Shown: positions 24,925 to 32,754, numbered from the stretch's first letter. The stretch: 64,000 bases of DNA from Psychroflexus torquis ATCC 700755 (GCF_000153485.2 NC_018721.1:3286001-3350000); one strand, 5' to 3'. Translations and numbers: made by a program. Notes: generated by a model from the sequence alone, not told the origin.

Positions 24925-25393
24925 AAATAATATAGATGAAAACTTTAAAAGTACTGTAGATCCATTAATTTCTGAGCTGAAAACAGAATATTCTAAACAT
25001 GAGTTAAAAAGATTAGAATTTAATAAAATTACTCAGCTGATTAATGATCTCGAAAATTTTAAACCTAAAAGTCAGGTTAGGGAGTCTAAAATAGATTTAA
25101 TAAAATATATTGCTTATTTTATTAAAACCCCTATCAATGATTTTGATGATATACAAATATCAAAACTTCAAGCAAAATATATATTACCAACCATAAACAA
25201 TCATTTGCATAAGCGTGGCTACACAGCTAAATGGATATGGCTTTGGGGGTTATTGTTTTTGCTTCCAATTGATATTATATTATGGCTTTTTATTGGTGAA
25301 TACTATTTTTATATACCTATAGTTTCAATACCTTATATATTCAAACAAGTTCGAGAAGAAATAAAAGCAAAAAAGAAAAATAAGTTATGGTAA
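24902..25393 (+). CDS. putative membrane immunity protein for tip 6
   Basis: 163 residues: a helical, charged N-terminal domain (about 1-115), then two membrane helices near residues 118-150 (IWLWGLLFLLPIDIILWLFI and YYFYIPIVSIPYIF), and a basic tail KAKKKNKLW. It overlaps the tip 6 frame, consistent with a coupled toxin-immunity pair. Family unknown. The 96 bp that follow up to RAYT copy 4 hold nothing recognisable. Confidence 0.55.
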   Translation: MDPNFLNRNNIDENFKSTVDPLISELKTEYSKHELKRLEFNKITQLINDLENFKPKSQVRESKIDLIKYIAYFIKTPINDFDDIQISKLQAKYILPTINNHLHKRGYTAKWIWLWGLLFLLPIDIILWLFIGEYYFYIPIVSIPYIFKQVREEIKAKKKNKLW

Positions 25394-25489
25394 AATACAG
25401 TAATTAAAGGCAAAATCTATATAGTTTAAAGGATAGACTGTATTTTACGTTTAGCGATAAAAGCATCGATAACGGAGAAAATATGTTCC

Positions 25490-26182
25490 CCCCTGCTGGT
25501 GCGAGCGTGATTAACCGTAACGGCTAGCGCGAGCATCTTGCTCGTGCCCTCAAAGAAAAGTAAACTGATTTTTATCTATTTTTACTAAAAAGAGTTGATG
25601 AGTAGAAAGTATAAATTTGCAGATAAATCTGGTGCGTACTTTATAAGCTTTGCTACTGTAAACTGGATAGATGTATTTGCTAGAGACGCTTATTTTGGTG
25701 TATTATAGAATCGTTAGATTTTTTCAGAAAAAATAAAGGCATGGAGCTTTATGGTTATTGTATCATGCCAAGCCATGTTCATTTAATTTTTCGGTCAGCA
25801 TTAAACGATCCTTCAGGATTAATAAGAGATTTTAAAGGGTTTACTTCAAAGAAAATAGTTAAAATCATTGATGATAATCCACATGAAAGCAGAAAAGAAT
25901 GGATGCTCTGGATGTTTGAACGTGCTGGCAAAAAAAATAGCAATGTTGCCAATAAACAGTTTTGGCAGCAGAATAATAAACCAATAGAGATTTGGTCATT
26001 AAACATATTTGAGCAGAAACTAAAATACATACACGACAAACCTGTTGTATCAGGCTTTGTGACCAACCCAATAGATTGGAAATTTAGCAGTGCAAGAAAT
26101 TATGGTAATGATGACCATACCATTTTGGAAATTGATATAAATTAGATAGTGTGTACGAGCGAGACGCTCGCACCAGCTGGGG
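25490..26182 (+). mobile_element. RAYT element copy 4
   Basis: A fourth unit with the same ends; the left REP has several differences (GTGATTAACCGTAACGGC). It joins unassigned DNA to a primase-gene fragment. Its transposase gene is broken. Confidence 0.86.
25598..26145 (+). pseudogene. REP-associated tyrosine transposase, frameshifted copy 4
   Basis: One T is missing from the run at about 25691-25697 (TATTTTGG where the other copies have TATTTTTGG). This shifts the frame near codon 32, so the N-terminal part is separated from the HUH and tyrosine motifs that remain intact downstream from the internal ATG at 25741. A nearby missense change (TTTTTCAG for TTTTGCAG) adds to the decay. Probably inactive. 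Confidence 0.88.
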
Positions 26183-26565
26183 ACAATCAAATAGAGAAAT
26201 TAGTTAGAAAGGTTGCAGAACGTATAGAAATAGGAACATCAATAGTTAGAAGAATATTACAATAATTAACCAACGAATTAGAAACTTATCGCCTATCACA
26301 GCTTGACCAAGAAGATGCAAACGAATTTACCATAAGAGAATTAATAAGCAAAGAACTGCAAGCCACAGAGGTATTTTTAAAGAAAGATAATTTATTACAG
26401 CTAACCAATGACCCAATTGGAAATAGCGGAGTAATTGGAGAAGAATACAACAGACAAATCATGGTCTTAATATTTACTTCACGTAAAGCAAAGGATCCTT
26501 TGTATCAGCTTGAGAAGTTACCATTCTTCGAAGTTTGCAACTTCGAACTATACCAGCTAAAGTAA
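26182..26565 (+). pseudogene. fragment of a mobile-element DNA primase-like gene
   Basis: The frame reads KLVRKVAERIEIGTSIVRR, is interrupted by a TAA at 26263, and continues with LTNELETYRLSQLDQ and FTIRELISKELQATEVF. It then gives NSGVIGEEYNRQIMVLIFTS. This matches my memory of the central region (ELETYR...GIVGEE.NR) of CHC2/toprim primase-like proteins of Bacteroidetes mobile elements. Both ends are missing. A small perfect hairpin (TTCGAAGTT-TGC-AACTTCGAA) lies at 26529-26549. The source was probably an integrative element at this site. Confidence 0.5.
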
Positions 26566-26589
26566 AGCTGTTTTCCTATCATAGTTTTC

Positions 26590-26742
26590 ATGTCTTTTTA
26601 AGACATAAAACTCTACATTTGTAACGTCTTGAAAACTGTCTCACAAATAAAAGAGCCCGTAGCTCATGAGATGGAACTTTTTGAAAAAAAGTTCCATCTT
26701 TTCATGTCTTCTCGTGTAGCCCTTCTCAATAAAATCACTCAC
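26590..26742 (+). repeat. right copy of the island-flanking direct repeat (ispB leader and 5' end)
   Basis: This is the leader and first ~38 codons of the intact polyprenyl synthetase gene, which align with the decayed copy at 14936-15085. Both begin ATG(T/C)CTTTTTAAGACATAAAA and share the KTVSQIKEPVAHEM coding region. The two differ at roughly one base in seven to ten plus a 10 bp deletion, so the duplication is old or the copies came from different strains. Confidence 0.85.
26614..26621 (+). promoter_or_regulatory. candidate -7 box (TACATTTG) for ispB
   Basis: Perfect TAnnTTTG match ending 7 bases before the TTG start at 26629. In the decayed left copy the same position is mutated. Confidence 0.45.
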
Positions 26743-27606
26743 TTTATCGTTAACAGAAAAGGCAAGCAGATGCGACCTATGTTCGTATTTCTCGTCGCCA
26801 AAATGGTGTCTAAAGGAGAGGTAAACGATAGAACTTATCGCGGGGCTTCTGTCATAGAGCTTATCCACACGGCTACCTTGGTTCATGATGATATTGTGGA
26901 CGATAGTAACCAACGTCGTGGTTTCTTTTCCATCAATGCTTTATGGAAAAATAAAATAGCGGTTTTGGTCGGTGACTTCCTCCTGTCTAAGGGGCTTTTG
27001 CTATCTATAGATAACGATGACTTCGATTTATTAAAGATTATTTCAGTGGCCGTACGTGAAATGAGTGAGGGTGAATTACTTCAAATTGAGAAAGCACGCC
27101 GACTGGATATTACTGAAGATATTTATTATGAGATTATTCGGCAGAAAACCGCTACTCTCATCGCCGCTTGTTGCAGTCTTGGTGCAGCTGCTGTAAGACC
27201 AGGTTCTAAAGACGTGGAGGACATGCGTAAATTTGGGGAACTTATAGGAATGGCTTTTCAGATTAAAGATGACCTCTTTGACTATGGTGACCAAAAAATA
27301 GGTAAACCTACTGGTATAGATATTAAAGAACAGAAAATGACTTTACCCCTCATTTATGCAATCAATCAAGCGTCAAAAAAGGATAAAAACTGGATCATCA
27401 ATTCTGTTAAAAATCACAATAGAGACAAAAAGCGCGTGAATGAAGTGATAGACTATGTAAAATCTGTAGGAGGGCTTAGTTATGCTCAAATCAAAATGAA
27501 AGAATTTCAAAGCGAGGCCTCAGAAATTCTTCAACGTTATCCAGATTCTACTTACAAAGCGTCTCTTCAATTGATGATAGATTATGTAATTGATCGAGAA
27601 AAATAA
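26629..27606 (+). CDS. ispB: polyprenyl (octaprenyl-type) diphosphate synthase
   Basis: A trans-prenyltransferase that builds the isoprenoid chain of menaquinone. It has 325 residues with both aspartate-rich motifs: the first in LVHDDIVDDSNQRRG near residue 88 and the second in FQIKDDLFDYGDQKIGKPTG near 212. GKQMRPMFVFL is near 44 (substrate-binding K/R). The start is a TTG, supported by the identical TTG in the duplicated fragment at 14973. In related genomes it lies near rlmN and dnaG, which agrees with the island having inserted just in front of it. Confidence 0.93.
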   Translation: MKTVSQIKEPVAHEMELFEKKFHLFMSSRVALLNKITHFIVNRKGKQMRPMFVFLVAKMVSKGEVNDRTYRGASVIELIHTATLVHDDIVDDSNQRRGFFSINALWKNKIAVLVGDFLLSKGLLLSIDNDDFDLLKIISVAVREMSEGELLQIEKARRLDITEDIYYEIIRQKTATLIAACCSLGAAAVRPGSKDVEDMRKFGELIGMAFQIKDDLFDYGDQKIGKPTGIDIKEQKMTLPLIYAINQASKKDKNWIINSVKNHNRDKKRVNEVIDYVKSVGGLSYAQIKMKEFQSEASEILQRYPDSTYKASLQLMIDYVIDREK

Positions 27607-27640
27607 TTTTATCCTTACATTTATTTCAAATTAAATTCCA

Positions 27641-29602
27641 TTGATAAGTAAATCTACTATTGACAAAGTCTTTGATATTTCTCGAGTAGAGGAAGTAATT
27701 GGTGATTATGTTCAGTTGAAAAAATCTGGTAGCAATTTTAAGGGACTAAGTCCTTTTACAGAAGAGCGATCTCCTAGTTTTATGGTCTCTCCAGTGAAGC
27801 AAATATGGAAAGATTTCAGTTCTGGTAAAGGAGGAAATGTGGTTGCTTTCTTAATGGAACATGAGCATTATACGTATCCTGAAGCCATAAAGCATTTAGC
27901 AAAACGTTACAATATTGAAGTTGAAGAAACGGAGCAATCTTCAGAAGAAAAAGAAAAGGCTAGTGAGAGAGAAAGTATGTACTTGGTCAATGAGTTTGCC
28001 AAATCTTTTTTCATCAAGCAAATGCTTCATACCGATGAAGGGAAGTCAGTTGGTCTCAGTTATTTTAAGAAGAGGGGATTTACGTCAGAAACGATGGAGA
28101 AGTTCGATCTTGGCTATTCTCCAGATGAGTGGCAAGCGTTCACAGATTCAGCTTTAGAAAAGGGATACCGTTTGGAGTTCTTGGAAAAAACCGGGCTTAG
28201 TATCGTAAAGGGAGAAAAGCGCTTCGACAGGTTTAAAGGTCGGGTGATGTTTCCTATACACTCTATGTCTGGAAGAATTTTAGGCTTTGGAGGTAGAATT
28301 CTTACAACTGATAAGAAGCAGGCAAAATACCTCAATTCACCTGAAAGTGATGTCTATCATAAAAGCAAAGTTTTATACGGGCTTTATCAAGCCAAGCAGT
28401 CTATTGCTAAGGCAGACAACTGTTATCTAGTGGAAGGGTATACGGATGTGATTCAGTTTAACCAAACAGGAATTGAAAATGTAGTCGCTTCTTCTGGTAC
28501 AGCTTTAACGCCAGAGCAAATTAGACTTATCAATAGACTCACCAACAATATTACAGTTTTATTTGATGGGGATGCTGCGGGATTAAGGGCGTCTGTGCGT
28601 GGGATCGATTTGATTTTGGAACAAGGCATGAACGTGAAAGTCTGCTTATTTCCAGATGGTGAAGATCCAGATAGTTTTGCAAAATCCAATTCCAAAGAAG
28701 AGTTAGAAACTTATCTCAATAGCAATGCTCAGGATTTTATAAGATTCAAAGCTTCCTTATTACTTGAAGATGCGGAAAATGATCCTGTAAAAAAAGCTGA
28801 AGTGGTCAGGGATATTGTAAATTCTATTTCTAAAATACCAGATCAAATAACTCAGGAAATTTACATCCAAAGCTGCTCCAATCTTTTAGAGGTCTCCGAA
28901 GATGTTCTTTTTAGTACACTTGCACAAATTTTAGCTAAGGACAGAAAAGAAAGTCAACGCCGGCCAAGGCAAGGATCTTTAGAAATTGTAAAGGAGAAAA
29001 AAACTGAGCCAGTTGTCTCTAAAGTCAATCAGCAGTATGTGCTAGAGAGAAATATTATACAGTTGCTTCTAAAATATGGGGGTGATACCGCTGTATTTGT
29101 AGATGTAGACTTCGATTTTGATGAATTTGATAAGGACAAGCATACTGAGGTAAAACGTGAATATGTTGTGTTTGAAAAAATATTTATAGAACTCCAAGAG
29201 GATGAAGTTGAATTTTCTAATCCTTTGTTTAAGGAATTATATGCCTTAATTATTGAGATTTATACAAAAGAAAGAGCCTTGAAGATCGATACGTTTATCA
29301 ACCATCTAAAGCCAGATTTGTCTCAAGAGGTGACGTCTATTATTATGGAAAATGAAAAAAATCAATTACACGATTGGAAGCGTCAGGAGATTTTTGTAAT
29401 TGATAAAAGCGAGGTAGATCCCAGAGAAGTCATGGAAACTATTTTAAATTTACGTCGATTCCTAATCAGAAAAAAAGTCCAAGATTTAAGTGAAATCATA
29501 AGAGAACAAAAAGAGGAAGTGGATCGCGAATTGATGATAGAAACCATGGAATATAATGGATTGGAAGTTTTGATTTCCAATAAATTAAATCGGGTCTTAT
29601 AA
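27641..29602 (+). CDS. dnaG: DNA primase DnaG with a cysteine-less zinc domain
   Basis: Synthesises RNA primers for DNA replication. It has 653 residues: an N-terminal CHC2-type domain (1-95), catalytic core and toprim (about 110-370, with LVEGYTDVI and LFDGDAAG), and a C-terminal helicase-binding region (about 480-653). The four zinc ligands of the canonical domain are absent. Where E. coli has CPFH and CFGC, this protein has S37-P-F-T40 and D58-F-S-S61. The rest of the fold (PSFMVSPVKQIWKDF, SGKGGN) is kept, and I recall the same in other flavobacterial DnaG sequences. The start is a TTG at 27641. Confidence 0.95.
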   Translation: MISKSTIDKVFDISRVEEVIGDYVQLKKSGSNFKGLSPFTEERSPSFMVSPVKQIWKDFSSGKGGNVVAFLMEHEHYTYPEAIKHLAKRYNIEVEETEQSSEEKEKASERESMYLVNEFAKSFFIKQMLHTDEGKSVGLSYFKKRGFTSETMEKFDLGYSPDEWQAFTDSALEKGYRLEFLEKTGLSIVKGEKRFDRFKGRVMFPIHSMSGRILGFGGRILTTDKKQAKYLNSPESDVYHKSKVLYGLYQAKQSIAKADNCYLVEGYTDVIQFNQTGIENVVASSGTALTPEQIRLINRLTNNITVLFDGDAAGLRASVRGIDLILEQGMNVKVCLFPDGEDPDSFAKSNSKEELETYLNSNAQDFIRFKASLLLEDAENDPVKKAEVVRDIVNSISKIPDQITQEIYIQSCSNLLEVSEDVLFSTLAQILAKDRKESQRRPRQGSLEIVKEKKTEPVVSKVNQQYVLERNIIQLLLKYGGDTAVFVDVDFDFDEFDKDKHTEVKREYVVFEKIFIELQEDEVEFSNPLFKELYALIIEIYTKERALKIDTFINHLKPDLSQEVTSIIMENEKNQLHDWKRQEIFVIDKSEVDPREVMETILNLRRFLIRKKVQDLSEIIREQKEEVDRELMIETMEYNGLEVLISNKLNRVL

Positions 29603-29607
29603 GCGAA

Positions 29608-30387
29608 TTATCTTAATTCCTCAGGAATTTCACAAACAGGAATCGGTTGCATCTTGTGTTGGTTAGATTTGTTCATAGAATTATAAATTTTTAAAACATC
29701 TTTTTCTCTGTCAGAAATCTCAGAAGTTTCATCTTTAAAATTCATTGCCCATTCCAATTCGTTGTAGCTGGCACCAATTTGATCTTCATCTGTTCTGCTA
29801 TCACCAAACAAACCATCTGTAGGCTTTGCATTTTGTATATCGTCTATTATATCAAGATCCTTCGCCAGTTCGAAGACCTCACTTTTCATTAAATCGGCAA
29901 TAGGGCTAAGATCAACGCCTCCATCTCCATATTTGGTGTAAAATCCAACACCAAAATCCTCAACTTTATTTCCAGTACCAGCAACCAAATAGCCGTGAAT
30001 ACCAGCAAAATAATAAAGCGTTGTCATTCTTAATCTAGCCCGTGAGTTGGCTAGCGAAAAGTCTCTTAGATCTATATCTTCAATTTCTGGTAAACTATTT
30101 TTGAAAGTTTCGAAGGTGTTGGAAAGATCAATTTTTACCGAGCTTACATTTTCAAATCGTCTTTCCAAATGATCTATATGTTTTCTTGCCCTCGATACTT
30201 GGTCTTCGTGTTGGTGTATAGGCAATTCTAGACATAAGGTGGGTTTGCCAGTTTGTGCACAAAGTGTAGAGGTTACCGCAGAATCTATTCCTCCAGAAAC
30301 ACCTATCAAAAAGCCTTTTTGCCCGCTGTTTTCAAGATATTCTATCATCCAATTGGCTATATAATCGATCGTTTTTTGAGACTTCAT
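29608..30387 (-). CDS. nadE: NAD synthetase, ammonia-dependent
   Basis: Last step of NAD synthesis: amidates deamido-NAD using ATP. It has 259 residues with the ATP-pyrophosphatase P-loop LIGVSGGIDSAVTS near residue 27. ARARLRM-like segments (NSRARLRMTTLYYFA) are near 118, GTGNKVEDFGVGFYTKYGDGG near 140, and DLSPIADLMKSEV near 165. The lack of an N-terminal glutaminase domain makes it the ammonia-dependent short form. Convergent with dnaG, 5 bp apart, and divergent from gldB. Confidence 0.95.
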   Translation of the reverse strand: MKSQKTIDYIANWMIEYLENSGQKGFLIGVSGGIDSAVTSTLCAQTGKPTLCLELPIHQHEDQVSRARKHIDHLERRFENVSSVKIDLSNTFETFKNSLPEIEDIDLRDFSLANSRARLRMTTLYYFAGIHGYLVAGTGNKVEDFGVGFYTKYGDGGVDLSPIADLMKSEVFELAKDLDIIDDIQNAKPTDGLFGDSRTDEDQIGASYNELEWAMNFKDETSEISDREKDVLKIYNSMNKSNQHKMQPIPVCEIPEELR

Positions 30388-30412
30388 AAGCTATGATTTA
30401 CCTTTTAAATAC

Positions 30413-30420
30413 TACATTTG
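30413..30420 (+). promoter_or_regulatory. candidate -7 box (TACATTTG) for gldB
   Basis: Perfect TAnnTTTG match 37 bases before the gldB ATG at 30458, in the short divergent interval with nadE. Confidence 0.4.
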
Positions 30421-30423
30421 CAT

Positions 30424-30431
30424 CAAATATA
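30424..30431 (-). promoter_or_regulatory. candidate -7 box (TATATTTG on the minus strand) for nadE
   Basis: Perfect TAnnTTTG match reading leftward, 36 bases before the nadE start at 30387. It lies back to back with the gldB box, so the two promoters share one short control region. Confidence 0.4.
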
Positions 30432-30457
30432 AGTATTCTATTCCGGTACAAAACCAA

Positions 30458-31426
30458 ATGTCTTCAAATATGAGATTTCGTTTAATTTTGTTGAGTCTTT
30501 GCTGTTTTATGGCGAGTTGTGATCAAAACTCTAAAATGAATCCAGAGGCTGAAGATCTTACTATTGACTTAGAAGTGGTTCGGTTTGATCAAGAATTTGG
30601 TCAAGCTTCAGCAATGGATTTGCCAAGGCTAAAAAATAACTTTCCACGTTTATTTCCAGAACAAGTGCCAGATAGTTTGTGGATTTCAAAAATGCAAAGC
30701 GACTTGCAAAAGCAAATTCATACGGAGGTTAATCAAGCTTTTCCGAATTTCGACAAAGAAGAAGAAGATTTAGAGCGTTTTTTTAAATACGCCACATATT
30801 ATTTCCCCTCGTATAAACTCCCGAAAGTGTATACGTTGGCCGAAGAGGTGAATTATAGAAATAAATTGGTGTTAACGGAAGATTTACTTCTTATCTCCTT
30901 AGATAATTATCTAGGAAAAGACCATAAGTTTTATGGAGGTTTTGCAGATTATATCGCCTTTCAGCAAGATAGAAAGTTCCTGCTTTCCGAAGTTGTAGAG
31001 GCCTTTGCTAAGCAACATATCGATGAAAAGAGGTCTAGGAAATTCATATCGGAGATGATTTATTATGGCAAGATCCTTTATTTAAAAGACATCCTTATTC
31101 CTTTTAAATCTAATGCTGCAAAAATTTATTATTCTGAAGATCAATTTAAGTGGGCCAAAGAGAATGAAACTGAAATCTGGTCCTTTTTTGTAGAGCGAAA
31201 GTTAATTTACTCCACAGACACTACTTTGGAAGATCGCTTTATCAACCTAGCCCCTTATTCTAAATTTTATTTGGAATTGGACAATGAGTCTTCTCCAAGA
31301 ATAGGACAGTATATAGGTTGGCAAATAGTAAAAGCCTTCATGAATAAAAATCTTAATACTAGTATAAAAGACCTCCTGAATATGAAGTCTGATGCTATTT
31401 TTGAAAAATCAAATTATAAACCTTAA
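30458..31426 (+). CDS. gldB: gliding motility lipoprotein GldB
   Basis: A lipoprotein needed for gliding and linked to type IX secretion in flavobacteria. It has 322 residues with a lipoprotein signal (RLILLSLCCFMASC, lipobox ASC near residue 21). Family patterns follow: DLEVVRFDQEFGQ near 37, YFPSYKLPKVYTL near 114, and LLISLDNYLGKDHKFYGGFADYI near 143. The start may be 30458 or the ATG at 30470. It is followed 3 bp later by gldC, the usual order. It agrees with the three T9SS substrates elsewhere in the window. Confidence 0.92.
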   Translation: MSSNMRFRLILLSLCCFMASCDQNSKMNPEAEDLTIDLEVVRFDQEFGQASAMDLPRLKNNFPRLFPEQVPDSLWISKMQSDLQKQIHTEVNQAFPNFDKEEEDLERFFKYATYYFPSYKLPKVYTLAEEVNYRNKLVLTEDLLLISLDNYLGKDHKFYGGFADYIAFQQDRKFLLSEVVEAFAKQHIDEKRSRKFISEMIYYGKILYLKDILIPFKSNAAKIYYSEDQFKWAKENETEIWSFFVERKLIYSTDTTLEDRFINLAPYSKFYLELDNESSPRIGQYIGWQIVKAFMNKNLNTSIKDLLNMKSDAIFEKSNYKP

Positions 31427-31429
31427 GCA

Positions 31430-31780
31430 ATGATTGAAAAAAAGTCTGAAATTAAAATAAACGTAGAAACCGACGAAAATAGAATTCCAGAAAAACTCAC
31501 TTGGTCCGCTCAAGATGGAGGGATCGATAATGAAGAAACCAAAGCAGCTTTTTTGAGTATTTGGGATGATAAAACTCAGGAGACGTTACGTATAGATTTA
31601 TGGACCAAGGAAATGCCGATAGATGAAATGAAAAAGTTCTTTCATCAAATTTTAGTGGGCATGAGCGATACCTTTTACAGAGCTACAGACGACAAGGAAA
31701 TGACAGAAACTATGAAAGATTTTTGTTCTTATTTTGCAGAAAAAATGGATATTGAAGAGGCTAAATCCAATGATGACTAA
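31430..31780 (+). CDS. gldC: gliding motility protein GldC
   Basis: A small cytoplasmic protein of 116 residues. It has characteristic sequence VETDENRIPEKLTWSAQDGG near residue 9 and the acidic helical end. In gliding flavobacteria gldB and gldC form an operon; loss of GldC weakens but does not abolish gliding. It starts 3 bp after gldB and overlaps the next gene by 11 bp, so the three are probably translated from one message. Confidence 0.93.
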   Translation: MIEKKSEIKINVETDENRIPEKLTWSAQDGGIDNEETKAAFLSIWDDKTQETLRIDLWTKEMPIDEMKKFFHQILVGMSDTFYRATDDKEMTETMKDFCSYFAEKMDIEEAKSNDD

Positions 31781-32144
31781 AAATAATAAAGCTGTAATTT
31801 TTGTTTATAATGCAAATTCCGGTACATCGAACGGCATATTGGATAGTGCTCACAAACTTTTTAGCCCTAAAACTTACAACTGTAATCTTTGTGATTTAAC
31901 CTATGGGTTGCTTTCAGAGAATAGGAAATGGAAAGCGTTTAGAAAGGAAACTGATATGGAGTTTGTTTTTTTACATAAGGATGAATACCAGAAGAATTTC
32001 AAATCTAAATTTGAAAGCCTCTACGAACTCCCTGTGATTTTATTTCAGGATAACTATGAGTTAAGCCTTTTAATGTCGAGTAAAGAACTCAATGAGATTG
32101 AAGAGGTAGAGGTGTTGATAGAAAAAGTGAAATCTAGGTTTTGA
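31770..32144 (+). CDS. conserved small protein with CxxC motif
   Basis: I use the ATG at 31770, overlapping gldC by 11 bases; the upstream start at 31734 would overlap by 47. The 124-residue product begins NNKAVIFVYNANSGTSNGIL. It has a CNLC pair in the segment TYNCNLCDLTYGLL near residue 38, then EFVFLHKDEY and LPVILFQDNYEL. I recall such proteins being conserved in Bacteroidetes and sometimes labelled GTPase, but no P-loop is present. The CxxC after a beta strand could bind metal or be redox active. Function unknown. Confidence 0.7.
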   Translation: MMTKNNKAVIFVYNANSGTSNGILDSAHKLFSPKTYNCNLCDLTYGLLSENRKWKAFRKETDMEFVFLHKDEYQKNFKSKFESLYELPVILFQDNYELSLLMSSKELNEIEEVEVLIEKVKSRF

Positions 32145-32148
32145 TGTA

Positions 32149-32748
32149 TTATACCAGGCTTTGATTGATCTCATGGATATAATTCAGAATATCATCTCTT
32201 CCAGTTTTATGGGCAGAAGAGGTCGTGAAATAAGGAGGGAGCTCCTCCCAGGTTTCCATTAATTTGGTTTTGTAATCGATGATATTATTTTCTAAAACTT
32301 TAGGTTTTAATTTATCTGTTTTTGTAAATACAATTGATAATGGAATGGCATTCTTTCCTAGCCATTCTAAAAATTCAAGGTCTAAAGGCTGTGGAGCATG
32401 TCGGGAATCTATAAGGACAAAAGTATTTACCAATTGCTGTCTCTTTTCGAAGTAAGCAGTAATGTATTTTTGGAAGGTCTTTTTTTCTTTTTTACTCACT
32501 TTGGCGTAGCCATAGCCAGGTAAATCCACTAGATGCCAAGAATCGTTAATCAAAAAATGATTAATAAGTCTAGTTTTTCCTGGTTTACCAGAAACTTTTG
32601 CTAGGCTATTGCGTTCTGTGAGCATATTTATCAATGAAGATTTACCCACATTACTCCTGCCAATAAAAGCGTATTCTGGTAATTGAGAATTGGGACATTT
32701 AGTCACATCCGAATTACTCATTACAAATTCTGAAGTCTTAATTTTCAT
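32149..32748 (-). CDS. engB: ribosome biogenesis GTPase YsxC/EngB
   Basis: A GTPase needed for large-subunit ribosome assembly. It has 199 residues with G1 GRSNVGKSSLIN near residue 31, G2/switch region GKPGKTRLINHFLI near 58, G3 VDLPGYGYAKVSK near 74, and G4 TKTDKLK near 142. The G5-like TSSAHKTGRDDI is near 175. The N-terminal EYAFIGRSNVGKSS is standard for the family. It lies 6 bp downstream of the alpha/beta hydrolase gene on the same strand and converges on the CxxC protein gene. Confidence 0.96.
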   Translation of the reverse strand: MKIKTSEFVMSNSDVTKCPNSQLPEYAFIGRSNVGKSSLINMLTERNSLAKVSGKPGKTRLINHFLINDSWHLVDLPGYGYAKVSKKEKKTFQKYITAYFEKRQQLVNTFVLIDSRHAPQPLDLEFLEWLGKNAIPLSIVFTKTDKLKPKVLENNIIDYKTKLMETWEELPPYFTTSSAHKTGRDDILNYIHEINQSLV

Positions 32749-32754
32749 AATAGA

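Larger units (their letters stand above)
15090..26589. other. genomic island: Rhs toxin-tip archive with RAYT elements
   Basis: About 11.5 kb lies between two copies of the ispB 5' end. It contains three Rhs core-plus-tip cassettes (15373, 17798, 21868), two or three further truncated tips (19359, 21079, 24709), and a separate Rhs core fragment (20219). It also has six candidate immunity genes, four RAYT elements (two intact, two broken), XRE-regulator remnants and a primase fragment. All rhs pieces lie on the plus strand. No full-length rhs gene, export signal or transport gene is present, so this looks like a store of orphan tips rather than a working toxin locus. Confidence 0.75.

Noticed and set aside
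26862..26875. Second perfect DnaA 9-mer (TTATCCACA) inside ispB
   Set aside because: It lies within conserved coding sequence and about one chance occurrence is expected in a window of this size.
31770..32144. YtxJ/BrxC bacilliredoxin as identity of the gene after gldC, to match the YpdA-like gene
   Set aside because: The sequence lacks the YtxJ pattern. Its CNLC motif is in a different context, so I left it unnamed.
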